DNA from: Dunaliella salina
Taxonomy: Eukaryota; Chlorophyta; Chlorophyceae; Chlamydomonadales; Dunaliellaceae
Direction of reading: 5' to 3'
Length of the DNA stretch: 13,775 nt
Assembly (NCBI GenBank): GCA_002284615.2
Contig: MU070293.1
Location: 28,717-42,491, forward strand
This document shows positions 1 through 6,951 of the stretch, in pieces; position 1 is the first letter of the stretch; every line of letters starts with the position of its first letter. The translations under genes were made by a program, and so were the position numbers. A model generated the notes under the pieces. The model ran no database searches. It was given only the letters and a program-made list of their open reading frames with translations, and was not told where the DNA came from.

Positions 1-359
1 ATGCCTCTGGTGCAAGAGGCACGCCTCTGGTGCTCGAGAAAGTGCCCAGAAAAAAGAGACTTGGGTCGTATGCTCGTGGTATGCTTCTGGTGCAAGAGGC
101 ACGCCTGTGGTGCTCGAGAAAGTGCCCACGAAAAAAGGAGACTTGGGTCGTGTGCTCGTGGAATGCCTCCTGTGCAAGAGGCACGCCTCTGGTGCTCGAG
201 GAAGTGCCCAAAAGAAAAGAAGACTTGGGTCGTGTGCTTGTAGCATGCCTCCTGTGCAAGAGGCACGCCTCTGGCGCTCGAGGGAGTAAGGACCAAAGAA
301 AAGTAGTTATGGTCTCTTGTGCTCGTGGCGTGCCTCGGGTGCTCGAGGCGTGCACATGA
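1..359. repeat. ~82-bp tandem repeat, four units plus a partial fifth
   Basis: Units begin at about 1, 81, 163, 245 and 330, with lengths of roughly 80, 82, 82 and 85 bp. Each has a GTGCAAGAGGCACGCCT core, then GGTGCTCGAG, an A/G-rich stretch and CTTGGGTCGT(A/G)TGCTCGTGG. The fourth unit is the most diverged and the fifth is cut short. Several frames stay open across it, as expected of a repeat whose unit length is near a multiple of three, so I do not treat those frames as genes. The array runs off the left edge. It lies just downstream of the 3' end of a minus-strand Ty3 pol gene, so it could be part of that element's LTR or 3' UTR, but this is inference. Confidence 0.85.
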
Positions 360-361
360 GG

Positions 362-448
362 CTCGCTCGGGGGAGCGAGGCGGGTTTGCTCGAGGCACGC
401 TAAAAGGGTTAATTGTGCAACGAGTGGAGCCCCTCGGGCACCCGAGGG
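362..448. repeat. two perfect GC-rich hairpins
   Basis: CTCGCTC (362-368) pairs with GAGCGAG (373-379) across a GGGG loop. CCCTCGGG (431-438) pairs with CCCGAGGG (441-448) across a 2-nt loop. The CTCGGGTGA motif then occurs twice more at about 462-490. The stretch 360-520 has no gene. It is the spacer between the tandem array and the stop codon of the Ty3 pol fragment and is rich in CTCGGG/CCCGAG words. Confidence 0.6.
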
Positions 449-451
449 AGG

Positions 452-462
452 CACCCTCTCTC
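452..462 (-). other. possible polypurine tract and start of 3' LTR
   Basis: Read on the minus strand, 462-454 is GAGAGAGGG, followed at once by TG. It lies about 60 bp past the pol stop codon. Ty3/gypsy elements carry a purine tract just before a 3' LTR that starts with TG, so the place and composition fit. No matching 5' LTR is in the window and no LTR end can be confirmed. The tract is short and the region is G/C-skewed, so chance is a real alternative. Confidence 0.25.
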
Positions 463-520
463 GGGTGAATGTGACCACCCTCGGGTGACATGAGGAGCGT
501 CTCTTGTAAACTGCCTTACC

Positions 521-880
521 TTAGAGCTCTCCACTCTTGGAGTAGTAAGGCTTCACCAAACTTACATGAAACACATCATGGATCTTTGACCAACTTGTTG
601 GCAGCTCCAGCTGCACTGCCACATTTCCAACCATTCTGAGTACCTTAAATGGGCCCATGAACCTAGGCTTCAACTTGCGTGCACCTTGCTCGCTATTTCC
701 TCGTAGGTTCTTCGTGTTGAGCATGACCAGCTGGTCTGGTTCATAGTGCACCGGACGTCTTGTCCTGTTAGCGATCTCCGCCATTTTCCTTCTCGCCTGG
801 CCCAGGTGCTCTTTGGCTTCTCGCACTGCCTTTGCAATGCCTTCAGCTGACTGCAGTGAAGTCCTGTGCCCGAGGTACAT
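521..880 (-). pseudogene. Ty3/gypsy integrase C-terminal module (fragment)
   Basis: This frame holds the end of pol. It has a basic helical stretch (KEHLGQARRKMAEIANRTRR), then the GPY/F-type module GPFKVLRMVGNVAVQLELP, then HDVFHVSLVKPY. In many Ty3/gypsy polyproteins the motif HxVFHVSxLKPY marks the last part of the integrase C-terminal domain, which helps bind DNA. The chain stops nine residues after this motif, so there is no downstream chromodomain. It overlaps the upstream integrase frame at 843-880 in a different frame. That pattern is most simply explained by a one-base indel in an originally continuous gene. No true start codon is expected here. Confidence 0.88.
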
Positions 881-1739
881 ACCTAGGCAGGTCCACCGAT
901 GTAGGAGTCAATGGGTGCTGCCCATAGTTCAGGAAAAAAGGCATGTTCTGAGTGGATTCCATGTACGAGTTGTTGATAGCAAACTCCGCACACCACAACA
1001 TCTCATCCCAATCCCTTTGGTCTGGTCTCACATACGCCCGCAGCATCTCCTCAACTACACGGTTGGTACGTTCAGTCTGCCCGTCACTCTCTGGATGGTA
1101 GGCACTTGACATAGCCCGGTTCATCCTCAGCAACTTGCACACATTAGCCCAGAAAATGCTGTTGAACTGAGGCCCTCCGTCTGACACGACAGTCTCAGGC
1201 ACCCCATGCAGTTTCACAACGTGCTCCACGAACATTTGTGCAAACTCTGCAGCACTAGTGCTTCTTGTAGTGGGCACTAGTCTAACCATCTTGGTCAGTC
1301 TGTCCACAAACACCAATATTGCATCATAGCCACGTGTGCTTTTTGGTAGCTTTACAATGAAATCCATGCTTACGCTCTCCCATCTCCTTCCTGGGATGGA
1401 CAACGGTTGTAGCTCGCCTGCCTTCTTCAAAGTGCTCGCCTTATTGCGTTGGCACGACTCACAGTGGCGCACATAGTCAACCACATCAGACCACATGCCT
1501 GGCCAATAGAACTGTCTGGCCACCAGGTGCATTGTCTTTGCCACCCCTGGGTGTCCACTCATAAGTGACTCATGGCACAGACTTAGCAGCTTCCGCTTTA
1601 ACTCAGGAACACTCGGAACTGCTACCTTATCCCGCNACATCCACAACCCTGACATGTCCCGAGCGAAGCCTTTAGAGCATTTTCCAGATGCAAAGAACGG
1701 ATCTTCTGCATACGCTGCTTTTATCTCTTTCTGCAACAT
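843..1739 (-). pseudogene. Ty3/gypsy integrase: zinc-binding HHCC and DDE core
   Basis: This 298-residue frame has a complete HHCC zinc motif (H56, H63, C93, C96) with YWPGM between the histidines and cysteines, as in gypsy integrases. It is followed by the catalytic triad D126 (SMDF), D187 (SDGGPQF) and E223 (DGQTERTN). The last two are 35 residues apart, the canonical D,D-35-E spacing. The enzyme would insert element cDNA into chromosomal DNA. Most gypsy enzymes have SDRGxQF where this one has SDGG, a small departure. Residue 35 is unresolved because base 1636 is N. The frame ends early at 843, while the expected continuation is in another frame from 880. The first Met is only the first one in this frame, since the domain belongs inside a polyprotein. 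Confidence 0.93.
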
Positions 1740-2229
1740 GCTCTCTGATTAGGACTTACACCACTCCCTGTGCATCCGGAGGTCAAGCCGCCATCCTCCG
1801 CGCCTTCGACGTGATCAGCGTCTGCTGCTGCAGTAGGAGGCCCAAGACCTTGCACACGCCGACTAACCAGAACATCTGAGCCTCGGCGAGACGACTCCCT
1901 TTGGACGCCGCCTCCATTGGGACCCATGCCATGTCTTCCACCATCCATTCTTTGGCTCTCTTCCCCCCCATCTAACTGCCGGGCGTCCCCGCGTGGGTGC
2001 CTTTGCACAAAAGCCTCACAAGGCGGATTGGGTGGGGGTGGTGGGGGATTTGCTTCTCTTGCTTGTCTTCGGGTTACCATGGCAATGCATATGCCCATGG
2101 CTCCCACACGCAGGGCAACTTCTCCCGCGGACTCTTCATCTAGCCTCGGGTTTCTGCTGATTATATCAGCAATGTTGGACTTCCCTGGTGTGAACTCAAT
2201 TGTAAATGGAAACCTTGATAGGAACTTTA
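1721..2229 (-). pseudogene. Ty3/gypsy RNase H tail and RNase H-integrase linker
   Basis: The minus-strand frame entering at about 2229 reads FTIEFTPGKSNIADIISRNP, which matches the end of gypsy RNase H domains (..I.Y.PGKxNxxADxLSR..). An acidic stretch and MVTRRQARE follow; VTRRQ-type motifs often lie between RNase H and integrase. A run of six prolines and a Gly/Arg/Asp-rich region come next, ending at 1721. The integrase frame begins at 1739 in a different phase, so a second frameshift separates them. An in-frame TGA lies at about 2234-2236, at the edge of the homology, where the sequence changes to another element. The catalytic RNase H residues further upstream are absent. Confidence 0.75.
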
Positions 2230-2510
2230 CACATCATCCTGATTGGTGTGGCCGGTACCATCTACAATGAGTTTACAATCATACCCTTTATAAACCTGGG
2301 CCTGACTAAACAAAAAGCCAAATCACTTGCAGCCAAACTTAGGGACTTTGCCATCCAAAGATTAACCACAATCAAAACGCCAGACACGCTCTTTGCAATC
2401 AGGGGGCTTCTAGGAGGGGGGTTGCTAGACGCGCGGCGGTGGAGGACGGGAAGAGGAGAGTCTGGGCGTCAAGAGGCATGGCGAGCAGCAACCCTCCAGA
2501 TCCCCACTAG
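2228..2510 (+). pseudogene. 3' end of a LINE with restriction-like endonuclease, copy 1
   Basis: From 2228 the plus strand encodes HIILIGVAGTIYNEFT, then F..LGL....K.LA.KL. The same pattern is seen in the longer copy downstream at about 4789-4900 (GVGGTIYTVHT, F..LGL....K.LA..L). This is the C-terminal part of the endonuclease region. Near the end a neighbouring frame gives SSNPPDPH followed by a TAG stop at 2508-2510. The same octapeptide occurs in copy 2 at about 4982-5005, so it is probably the conserved C-terminus of the ORF. A frame change separates the two parts. The zinc motif and PD...ExK residues lie upstream in intact relatives and are missing here. The left edge abuts the opposite-strand Ty3 fragment within a few bases. 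Confidence 0.75.
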
Positions 2511-2569
2511 ATTGGTTTCTGGCTCTCTCCTAGGCTAGCTGTGTCAGCGTAGGTTTCAAGGGCTTTCTG

Positions 2570-3294
2570 GTGAGGCCACTGCTACCGTCCACTAACAGCA
2601 AGAACTTCGTAGAACCAAACGGTGCCGGGACTCCTAAAACCATCACTAGAGCTGAATTAGCAGTAATTGCTGCTGCTATCATCATCAAAATGCAGATATT
2701 GCATCAGACAGCCTCATCTCTATCCACCAAACACGTAAACAACTCCTTTATCCTGAAAGACACCTCAGGCATATCCAATGAGACGTCCTTAAAATGATTT
2801 TAACTCTCATTAGAGACTTTCATACCAAAATTCAAGGTTACAAGGTCACAATGGGATGCAAGCCTTCAGCCAAAAGGTTGGCTGCTCGGCGTGAAGTCCT
2901 TTGATGAGCGCAGACACAGGCAACCCTAAAAAACATTGATAAAACTGATGTAATGTCTCAAGAAGACAAGATGAAGTCCAGAAGGACAGCGTATGTGTCT
3001 TGTGTTTAGAGGGAGCAGTAAAACAAGGAAATACAACAGTCAGCTAGCTAGCCAGGCACACACCTCAGTCATGTATTTGCTCTCTGTTTCAGGTTCCTGG
3101 CCGCATCACGCTCCCTCTGCCTGGGCGTGGGTGTGTGAGGCAGCGCCCCCTCATAGACAAGCAATGACACCAGCTCCACTGCGTACTTCTGCTGCACTTC
3201 CTCATACCAAAATTCGAATTTCAAGGTGAAGTCCCATGCTGGCATTGCTGGAATAGAATGTACGGATGTTATTGCAAAACATCAGGCAAAGTAA
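2570..3294 (+). pseudogene. LINE RNase H domain, split by an insertion
   Basis: The first part has NFVEPNGAGTPKTITRAELA, with the catalytic Glu in the TRAEL motif. After a frameshift near 2690-2705 comes IASDSL, with the second catalytic Asp, and RKQLLYPERH. An in-frame TGA lies near 2779. The domain breaks at 2833 and resumes at about 3216 with FKVKSHAGIAG and ECTDVIAKHQ, which carry the His and last Asp of the active site. The break is an insertion flanked by TCATACCAAAATTC. The first catalytic Asp (usually TDGS) is not visible, because the copy is truncated or diverged at its left end. RNase H in such elements removes RNA from the RNA:DNA hybrid during target-primed reverse transcription. 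Confidence 0.85.
2834..3201 (-). mobile_element. L1-like insertion A, antisense, 5'-truncated
   Basis: TCATACCAAAATTC is present at 2820-2833 and again at 3202-3215, a perfect 14-bp target-site duplication. The 368 bp between them split the RNase H domain of the host LINE. Read on the minus strand, the segment ends CCGAGCAGCCAACC..TGGCTGAAGG..TTGTGACCTTGTAACCTT. This matches the 3' end of insertion B and, more loosely, insertion C. Most of the element is absent. A 43-codon minus-strand frame at its 5' side ends in RQRERDAARNLKQRANT and a stop; I cannot assign it. The coding 3' end has frameshifts relative to insertion B. Confidence 0.85.
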
Positions 3295-3467
3295 GCCCTG
3301 AACTGCGCGGCAAACACTGAGATCCCTGGTGCAGGCCCTGCTGGAAATCCATTTACAACTATGTTCTGGTTAGCCAAGGAAGAAAGACTGCATGCTGCAG
3401 GTACATCTGCGGGTCCACTACCCGCCCACAAGCTCACCTATTTTCCCAATCTTCAAGATGCCCTCAA
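3216..3467 (+). pseudogene. LINE linker between RNase H and zinc motif
   Basis: After the RNase H end (IAKHQ) a TAA at 3292-3294 interrupts the frame. The next stretch reads ANTEIPGAGPAGNPFTTMFW, and then a frame ending HKLTYFPNLQDAL reaches 3467. The same ..QDAL.. reading starts again at 3972 and continues as KSHMHSKHKLGYTNAKTG, so the two sides join directly if insertion B is removed. This is the linker that lies before the CCHC motif in such elements. No enzymatic residues are expected in it. Confidence 0.75.
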
Positions 3468-3958
3468 CTTCTCATTGGCATGGGCATGGACCTCAATGTG
3501 ATTTATGTGTTTCAGAACAATGGCAGGATGAAAAGCACGTCATCTTTCTTTGCCCTTGCAACTTCCTGTGTTGTCTTAGAAGAAAGTATGCACATATTTT
3601 TAGTCCCTTTCCTGCTCACAGAGTTGTGTCAAATGATACAAGGTTTACAAGGTTTACAAGAGGAGATGAAGCCTTCAGCCATTCAGTCTGGCTGCTCAGC
3701 TTATGAAATCATAAGTCTGCAGTATACTGAAGTAGGACATGAAAGGCACTGCCATCACACACAAGTTGACTCCAGATAGCAGGTGATCCTGTGTCAAATG
3801 ATACAGGATCTTTCTTTTTTTCTGATGCTTGCTCTTTGGATGTTGCTCGTTTCTTTCAAAACCAAGATACTCAGACTCATCGCTTCATCTCTGAGCTTTT
3901 GGATTTCTTTCACCACACCGAGCAGCCAAACCTGGCTGAAGGTTGTGTTCCCTTGTAA
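3468..3958 (+). pseudogene. C-terminal part of L1-like ORF2 with zinc knuckle, split
   Basis: The first part contains CDLCVSEQWQDEKHVIFLC, a CX2CX9HX4C zinc knuckle followed by LRRKYAHIF and PAHRV. C-terminal zinc knuckles of this sort follow the reverse transcriptase in L1-clade ORF2 proteins. The frame runs to 3640 and resumes at 3806 (GSFFFSDACS...), going through RFISELLDFF and EQPNLAEG to a TAA within the tail repeat. The missing middle is insertion C. The reverse transcriptase and endonuclease domains are absent because of 5' truncation. The sequence between the knuckle and the stop is otherwise intact, which suggests a fairly recent insertion. Confidence 0.8.
3641..3789 (-). mobile_element. 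L1-like insertion C, antisense, nested inside insertion B
   Basis: TGTGTCAAATGATACA is present at 3625-3640 and 3790-3805, a 16-bp target-site duplication. The 149 bp between begin AGGTTTACAAGGTTTACAAG, the reverse complement of the CTTGTAAAC tail repeat. GATGAAGCCTTCAGCC and GGCTGCTCAGC follow, the reverse complement of the GAGCAGCC...GGCTGAAGG stretch shared with insertions A and B. It is therefore a severely 5'-truncated third copy of the same family in opposite orientation. The inserted length plus duplication is 165 bp, a multiple of three, but stop codons within it close the host frame. Confidence 0.88.
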
Positions 3959-3983
3959 ACCTTGTAAACCAAGATGCCCTCAA

Positions 3984-4392
3984 ATCCCACATGCATTCTA
4001 AACATAAGCTTGGATATACCAATGCCAAAACAGGCTCCTATTCTTACTATAAAAACTTATTACCGCAAGTAGATCAAAAAATCAGCAATGCCTTCAGAAA
4101 TATGTCCAACATTTCCGTACCCATGGAGCGTACCATCCTGCAGTACAACACAGGCACCCTCTACAACCAAAAACATGCAGTACAATTTACAAGGTCAACT
4201 GATCCATCTTGCCCCCTCCCAGGCTGCCATCACTTGGATAGCGCACTACACATGCTCTCAAGCTGCCAAAACCGTATTATCTCCAACGTGAAAATTGAAC
4301 GCCATGACATCGCAGGCAGAATGATTACAAAAGCCCTCAACAAATGCCCTAGAGGCAGGTCTAGTACATACAGACACAGGAAGCGATTTTAA
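3984..4392 (+). pseudogene. LINE CCHC zinc motif region (C-terminal to RT/RNase H)
   Basis: The frame starting in the target-site duplication gives KSHMHSKHKLGYTNAKTG, YYKNLLPQV and GTLYNQKHAVQF. It then has CPLPGCHHLDSALHMLSSC at 4210-4266, a CX4CX7HX4C motif. CCHC motifs of this type (usually CX2-3CX7-8HX4C) lie just before the endonuclease in R2-like and related non-LTR elements and are thought to help bind the target. The region continues through IERHDIAGRMITKAL and then runs out of frame at about 4365-4373, where the downstream homology moves to the next frame. Confidence 0.85.
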
Positions 4393-5008
4393 GCTTGCTC
4401 AACACAACCTCCAACTCCCTACACATGCCTCAAACAGAACTTTAGCTGCCTACTCCTTCCCTCGCAACCTTCCAGAGAGGAAAAGACTCAACTCCAGTCG
4501 ACCAGATGTTGTTCTGATCACCCCTTTTAACGCCAAACAAACTTCTAATGGTGTTTATCCTACCCATTCCCATCATGCTTTGCGCAGCTCCTCACAGAGG
4601 ACCACTAGGACTAGCGGCATGAGGCAACCCCATGAACTTCATGCAAATGAACGCCATGTGCGCCTAATAGAAATCAAGTTCTGTGAAGACACAAGGCCAG
4701 AGTACCAGTTGAACGCAGCAAAGCAGCAGCATGCAGACCTTTGTAAACTTATCAACGCTAAAGCTGTACAACTCACCCTAGTCTCCTGGGTGTTGGTGGA
4801 ACTATTTACACTGTGCATACCCCGAAGCAATTCAAACAACTAGGATTGGATCACCAGCGTGACACGAAGCTTGCTCAACAACTTCATGCCCATTGTGTTC
4901 AATGCCCACAGAATAGTCACCACACACCGCGCTATTGAACATAAGAATACTTCCCACGGCTAGATTCTAGAGCCAGGTGCTTCTAGTAACCCTCCAGATC
5001 CACATGAG
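4373..5008 (+). pseudogene. LINE restriction-like endonuclease domain, PD-(D/E)XK type
   Basis: The frame from 4373 reads to 4843 without a stop. It contains RPDVVLITP, with the PD at 4502-4507, and LIEIKFCEDTRP, with E-x-K at 4670-4678, about 54 residues later. QLNAAKQQHADL follows. PD...ExK with a following Gln-rich helix is the signature of restriction-like endonucleases, which nick the chromosomal target in R2, CRE and related LINEs. A second frameshift near 4780-4788 moves GVGGTIYTVHT into another frame, closed by TGA at 4936-4938. The C-terminal peptide SSNPPDPH at 4982-5005 lies in yet another frame and has GAG instead of the TAG stop seen in copy 1. The wide PD-to-ExK gap makes the catalytic assignment likely but not certain. 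Confidence 0.8.
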
Positions 5009-5260
5009 CATTCTCTTTTTCATACCCTGTGGTGGAGTGGACACACGGCTCTTTTTTGAGCCTGAGTGTTCCCTCCTCCTTAATTGAGGTAGGGAGAGTT
5101 TCTCTGCCTATGTAGTTTTTTCCTTTGGTTTTAAAAGAAAAAAAGAAAAGTCTACACGAGCCAAAGGCTGCGTGCATTAAGGGAAGAGCCTCTAACAAAA
5201 GCTAGAGGCCTTACCAGGAATTCCAGTGTCATTTTTTTCCTGTTTGGCTGGCGCAATCGA
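5006..5260 (+). other. 3' UTR of LINE copy 2 with two hairpins
   Basis: No coding signal is seen here. GGCTC-T6-GAGCC forms a small hairpin at about 5047-5062. GCCTCTA (5188-5194) and TAGAGGC (5203-5209) form a 7-bp stem with an 8-nt loop. An A-rich tract (AAAAGAAAAAAAGAAAAG) is at about 5132-5150. CGTGCATTAAGG at 5171-5182 recurs at 6447-6458 and, inverted, at 5533-5544. Hairpins near the 3' end are common where a LINE reverse transcriptase recognises its RNA, but I cannot show that here. Confidence 0.4.
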
Positions 5261-6148
5261 GCAAGCTGAACTTAAAAGGTAAATGTTAATCCCCTCCGAA
5301 ACTTGCAACCTGTCTCGCAAGGTTAAATGGGTCCAGTGCTATTCTGTTTGTGAGCCAGTTGTGCCTATTATTGCGGCTGACCACTGGGTTGCCTGACTTG
5401 CTGGGGTGTCCCCAAAAGGTTGCAGCCCATCACAAGAAGAGCAGTTGCTGCTGAGACATGCATTACATTTTCAATCAAGCATTACATTATAATGATTGTG
5501 GTAGGGCCCTGTCATCCAGGCAGGTGACATTTCCTTAATGCACGTGGCCAGACTTGGACTGCGTAGCCTTTTCTTTTCCTTGTCCATAGGTAGGTTTGCT
5601 ACTGATGAGGAATCTCAAAAAAACGTGAAGGAATGAGTCGATGGGTCAAAAGCAGCACAGTAAGGAAGCACGCAATAGCAAAGTGGAAAGCATGCGTTCC
5701 TGTTCAGGTGCCAACAGTTCCTTGCATGCCGAACACAAGCAATTTCACTAGAAGCATGCAGCAGCAGTAGCAAAGCAGTAAGGCAGGCAATGTGACCAGA
5801 AGCACCCAAAATTCAAATTTGGGATCCAAGCCACTCCTAGGGCCTGAGGACCTTCAAAAATGAGCTGTGTCTGAAGCACCCTCCCAGAGATTCAAAGACC
5901 ACGGCGCATAAGCCTGCCATCACTATCGACAAAGCCCTCTCTGGACCACACTCGGATGCTAGTTGAGAAACGTATGCTACACCATGACATCATATCACAG
6001 CCTGTGGAGGCAATCCTGTCACTGGCGTGCCCAAAGAATCCTAGTGCTGCTTGCTCTCACAGCCTGCTTGCTCTCATAGTCCCTGGTCAGGCTCTGCTCA
6101 CACAGGACCTTGGGGGCTCTGCACTCCAGACCCTCCATTACAGCCTGC
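5261..6148. other. no recognisable gene; short local repeats only
   Basis: Nothing here supports a gene. Small local duplications are visible: GCATTACATT twice at about 5461-5490, and CTGCTTGCTCTCA twice at about 6047-6077. The plus-strand frame starting at 5956 (LVEKRMLHHDIISQPVEAIL) runs 80 codons but has no domain I recognise. It may be debris of another transposable element. Confidence 0.4.
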
Positions 6149-6442
6149 TCAACCGTTCTCCTGCCTCTGCTGCGCGTACATGCTCTGCAAGAGCTTGATC
6201 GCTGCCATGGATGTGTGCTTCTGGGCTGTGCTCAAGGACGACCAGCGCAGGAGCAACTGCATGGAAAGAAAGAGTTGCTGTGCATATGTCTGCTGGACAC
6301 AATCTTTGAGTGCTTGTTTCTCAACAGTTGACATTTCTATACACATTTTCGAAGACTTGTCTAGTTCCAGGTCTGTGTTTCCGCTCAGCTGCCCTCGTAG
6401 GCGGATATAGCGATGTAACCTTACCTTACCTATTGGACACAA
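6149..6442 (-). CDS. weak minus-strand ORF, helical, unknown
   Basis: This 97-codon frame ends in a basic helical-looking stretch (MAAIKLLQSMYAQQRQENG) and includes QTYAQQLFLSMQLLLRWSSL. I do not recognise it. TTGTGTCCAG before the QTYAQQ stretch (about 6294-6303) could be a splice acceptor, in which case only 6149-6293 would be an exon. Alternatively, the part from 6305 up may come from a small insertion bounded by TGGACACAATC repeats. Overlapping plus-strand frames of similar length are open, so coding status is doubtful. Confidence 0.2.
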   Translation of the reverse strand: MCPIGKVRLHRYIRLRGQLSGNTDLELDKSSKMCIEMSTVEKQALKDCVQQTYAQQLFLSMQLLLRWSSLSTAQKHTSMAAIKLLQSMYAQQRQENG

Positions 6443-6444
6443 TC
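6294..6444 (+). mobile_element. possible small retroelement insertion with 11-bp duplication
   Basis: TGGACACAATC occurs at 6294-6304 and 6434-6444. The 129 bp between end in ATGTAACCTTACCTTACC, a short tandem CCTTA tail just before the second copy. This mirrors the nearby L1-like insertions, which have a direct repeat and a short repeated 3' tail. The duplication is shorter, and the body shows no recognisable coding homology. It could be a coincidence. Confidence 0.35.
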
Positions 6445-6797
6445 AGCGTGCATTAAGGAGGATCCAACAGTCAGCGCTGGCTAACAGTGAGCCCCACCAA
6501 GTCGCTGCAGGCGTGAAGCTGCCAGGTCCGATTCGTGTTTCAGCTTTGTTGCTGCTGTGTGCTTCCAGGTGGAGCTTAAGGAGGGCCAGCATGAACCCAG
6601 CTTGCTGTTGCAGGCAAGGAAGCAGCTATAAGAAGGAACGGAAGCGGCGTTCAGATGCATGTAAGAGCAGGCAGCCATGCCCAAGCACAATGGCACATGT
6701 CGCATTTGAAATCAAAATTTAGACATAAGCGTGGATACTGCCAGAGCTAGACAGCTCTCCCTCAAAAAGGCGTATTTTTAGAATGCTCCTAACAGAG
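6445..6797. other. no recognisable gene
   Basis: I see no supported gene here. The longest frames (69 codons plus, 74 codons minus) overlap each other and have no family resemblance. CGTGCATTAAGG at 6447-6458 is one of three copies in the window; the others are at 5171-5182 and, inverted, 5533-5544. Confidence 0.4.
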
Positions 6798-6906
6798 ATG
6801 GGCCCCAATCTTAGACACTTCAATCTTGGACACTTAAGCTTTGTTTCAAAATGTAGCCCAATATGTCTATTGCACTAGGGTTAAACTATCCAAGATTGGG
6901 GCCCAT
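6798..6906. repeat. 15-bp perfect inverted repeat, MITE-like or hairpin
   Basis: ATGGGCCCCAATCTT at 6798-6812 is matched by AAGATTGGGGCCCAT at 6892-6906, and the match extends three more bases with one mismatch. Just inside the left arm a 15-bp word, CAATCTTRGACACTT, is duplicated in tandem (6806-6820, 6821-6835). The total span of 109 bp would suit a tiny non-autonomous DNA element or a foldback. I see no clear target-site duplication outside the arms. Confidence 0.55.
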
Positions 6907-6951
6907 ATGCCTAATCAGCTGCGAGGTGAACCCTACCATTTGACAACCCGA

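Larger units (their letters stand above)
521..2229 (-). mobile_element. Ty3/gypsy LTR-retrotransposon fragment (3' half of pol)
   Basis: Read on the minus strand, the order is the RNase H C-terminal end (about 2229-2145), a proline-rich linker (to about 1745), integrase (1739-843) and the integrase C-terminal module (880-521). This is the normal Ty3/gypsy order RNase H - integrase. Gag, protease, reverse transcriptase and most of RNase H are missing. Homology stops at about 2229, where plus-strand LINE-like sequence starts. At least two frame changes break the reading frame, so the fragment is not autonomous. Confidence 0.9.
3468..3969 (+). mobile_element. L1-like insertion B, sense, carrying a nested insertion
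   Basis: CAAGATGCCCTCAA occurs at 3454-3467 and 3970-3983, a perfect 14-bp target-site duplication bounding 502 bp. The host frame reads straight through when the insert and one repeat copy are left out. The insert is a 5'-truncated 3' end of a non-LTR element in sense orientation. It ends in two CTTGTAAAC units (3952-3969), apparently the family's 3' tail in place of poly(A). Its coding sequence is itself interrupted at 3641-3805 by insertion C. Confidence 0.9.
2545..5260 (+). mobile_element. LINE (non-LTR retrotransposon) with RNase H and restriction-like endonuclease, copy 2
   Basis: This is a 5'-truncated, plus-strand element. Domains in order are RNase H (about 2570-2833 and 3203-3294), a linker (to 3467, resuming at 3984), a CCHC zinc motif (4210-4266), a PD-(D/E)XK-type endonuclease (about 4499-4940) and a conserved C-terminal peptide (4982-5005), followed by an A/T-rich 3' UTR. 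Two L1-like insertions interrupt it, and removing either one restores continuous homology across the break. The reverse transcriptase domain is missing. The family looks like chlorophyte non-LTR elements as I remember them. The exact right end is not fixed: no poly(A) tail or flanking duplication is evident, and 5260 is an estimate. Confidence 0.82.

Noticed and set aside
1..359. CRISPR array
   Set aside because: Whole ~82-bp units repeat with no unique spacers between short conserved repeats, and the context is eukaryotic.
1917..2270. 117-codon plus-strand ORF opposite the Ty3 linker
   Set aside because: It is the antisense shadow of the pol linker and RNase H tail, whose motifs are clear on the minus strand.
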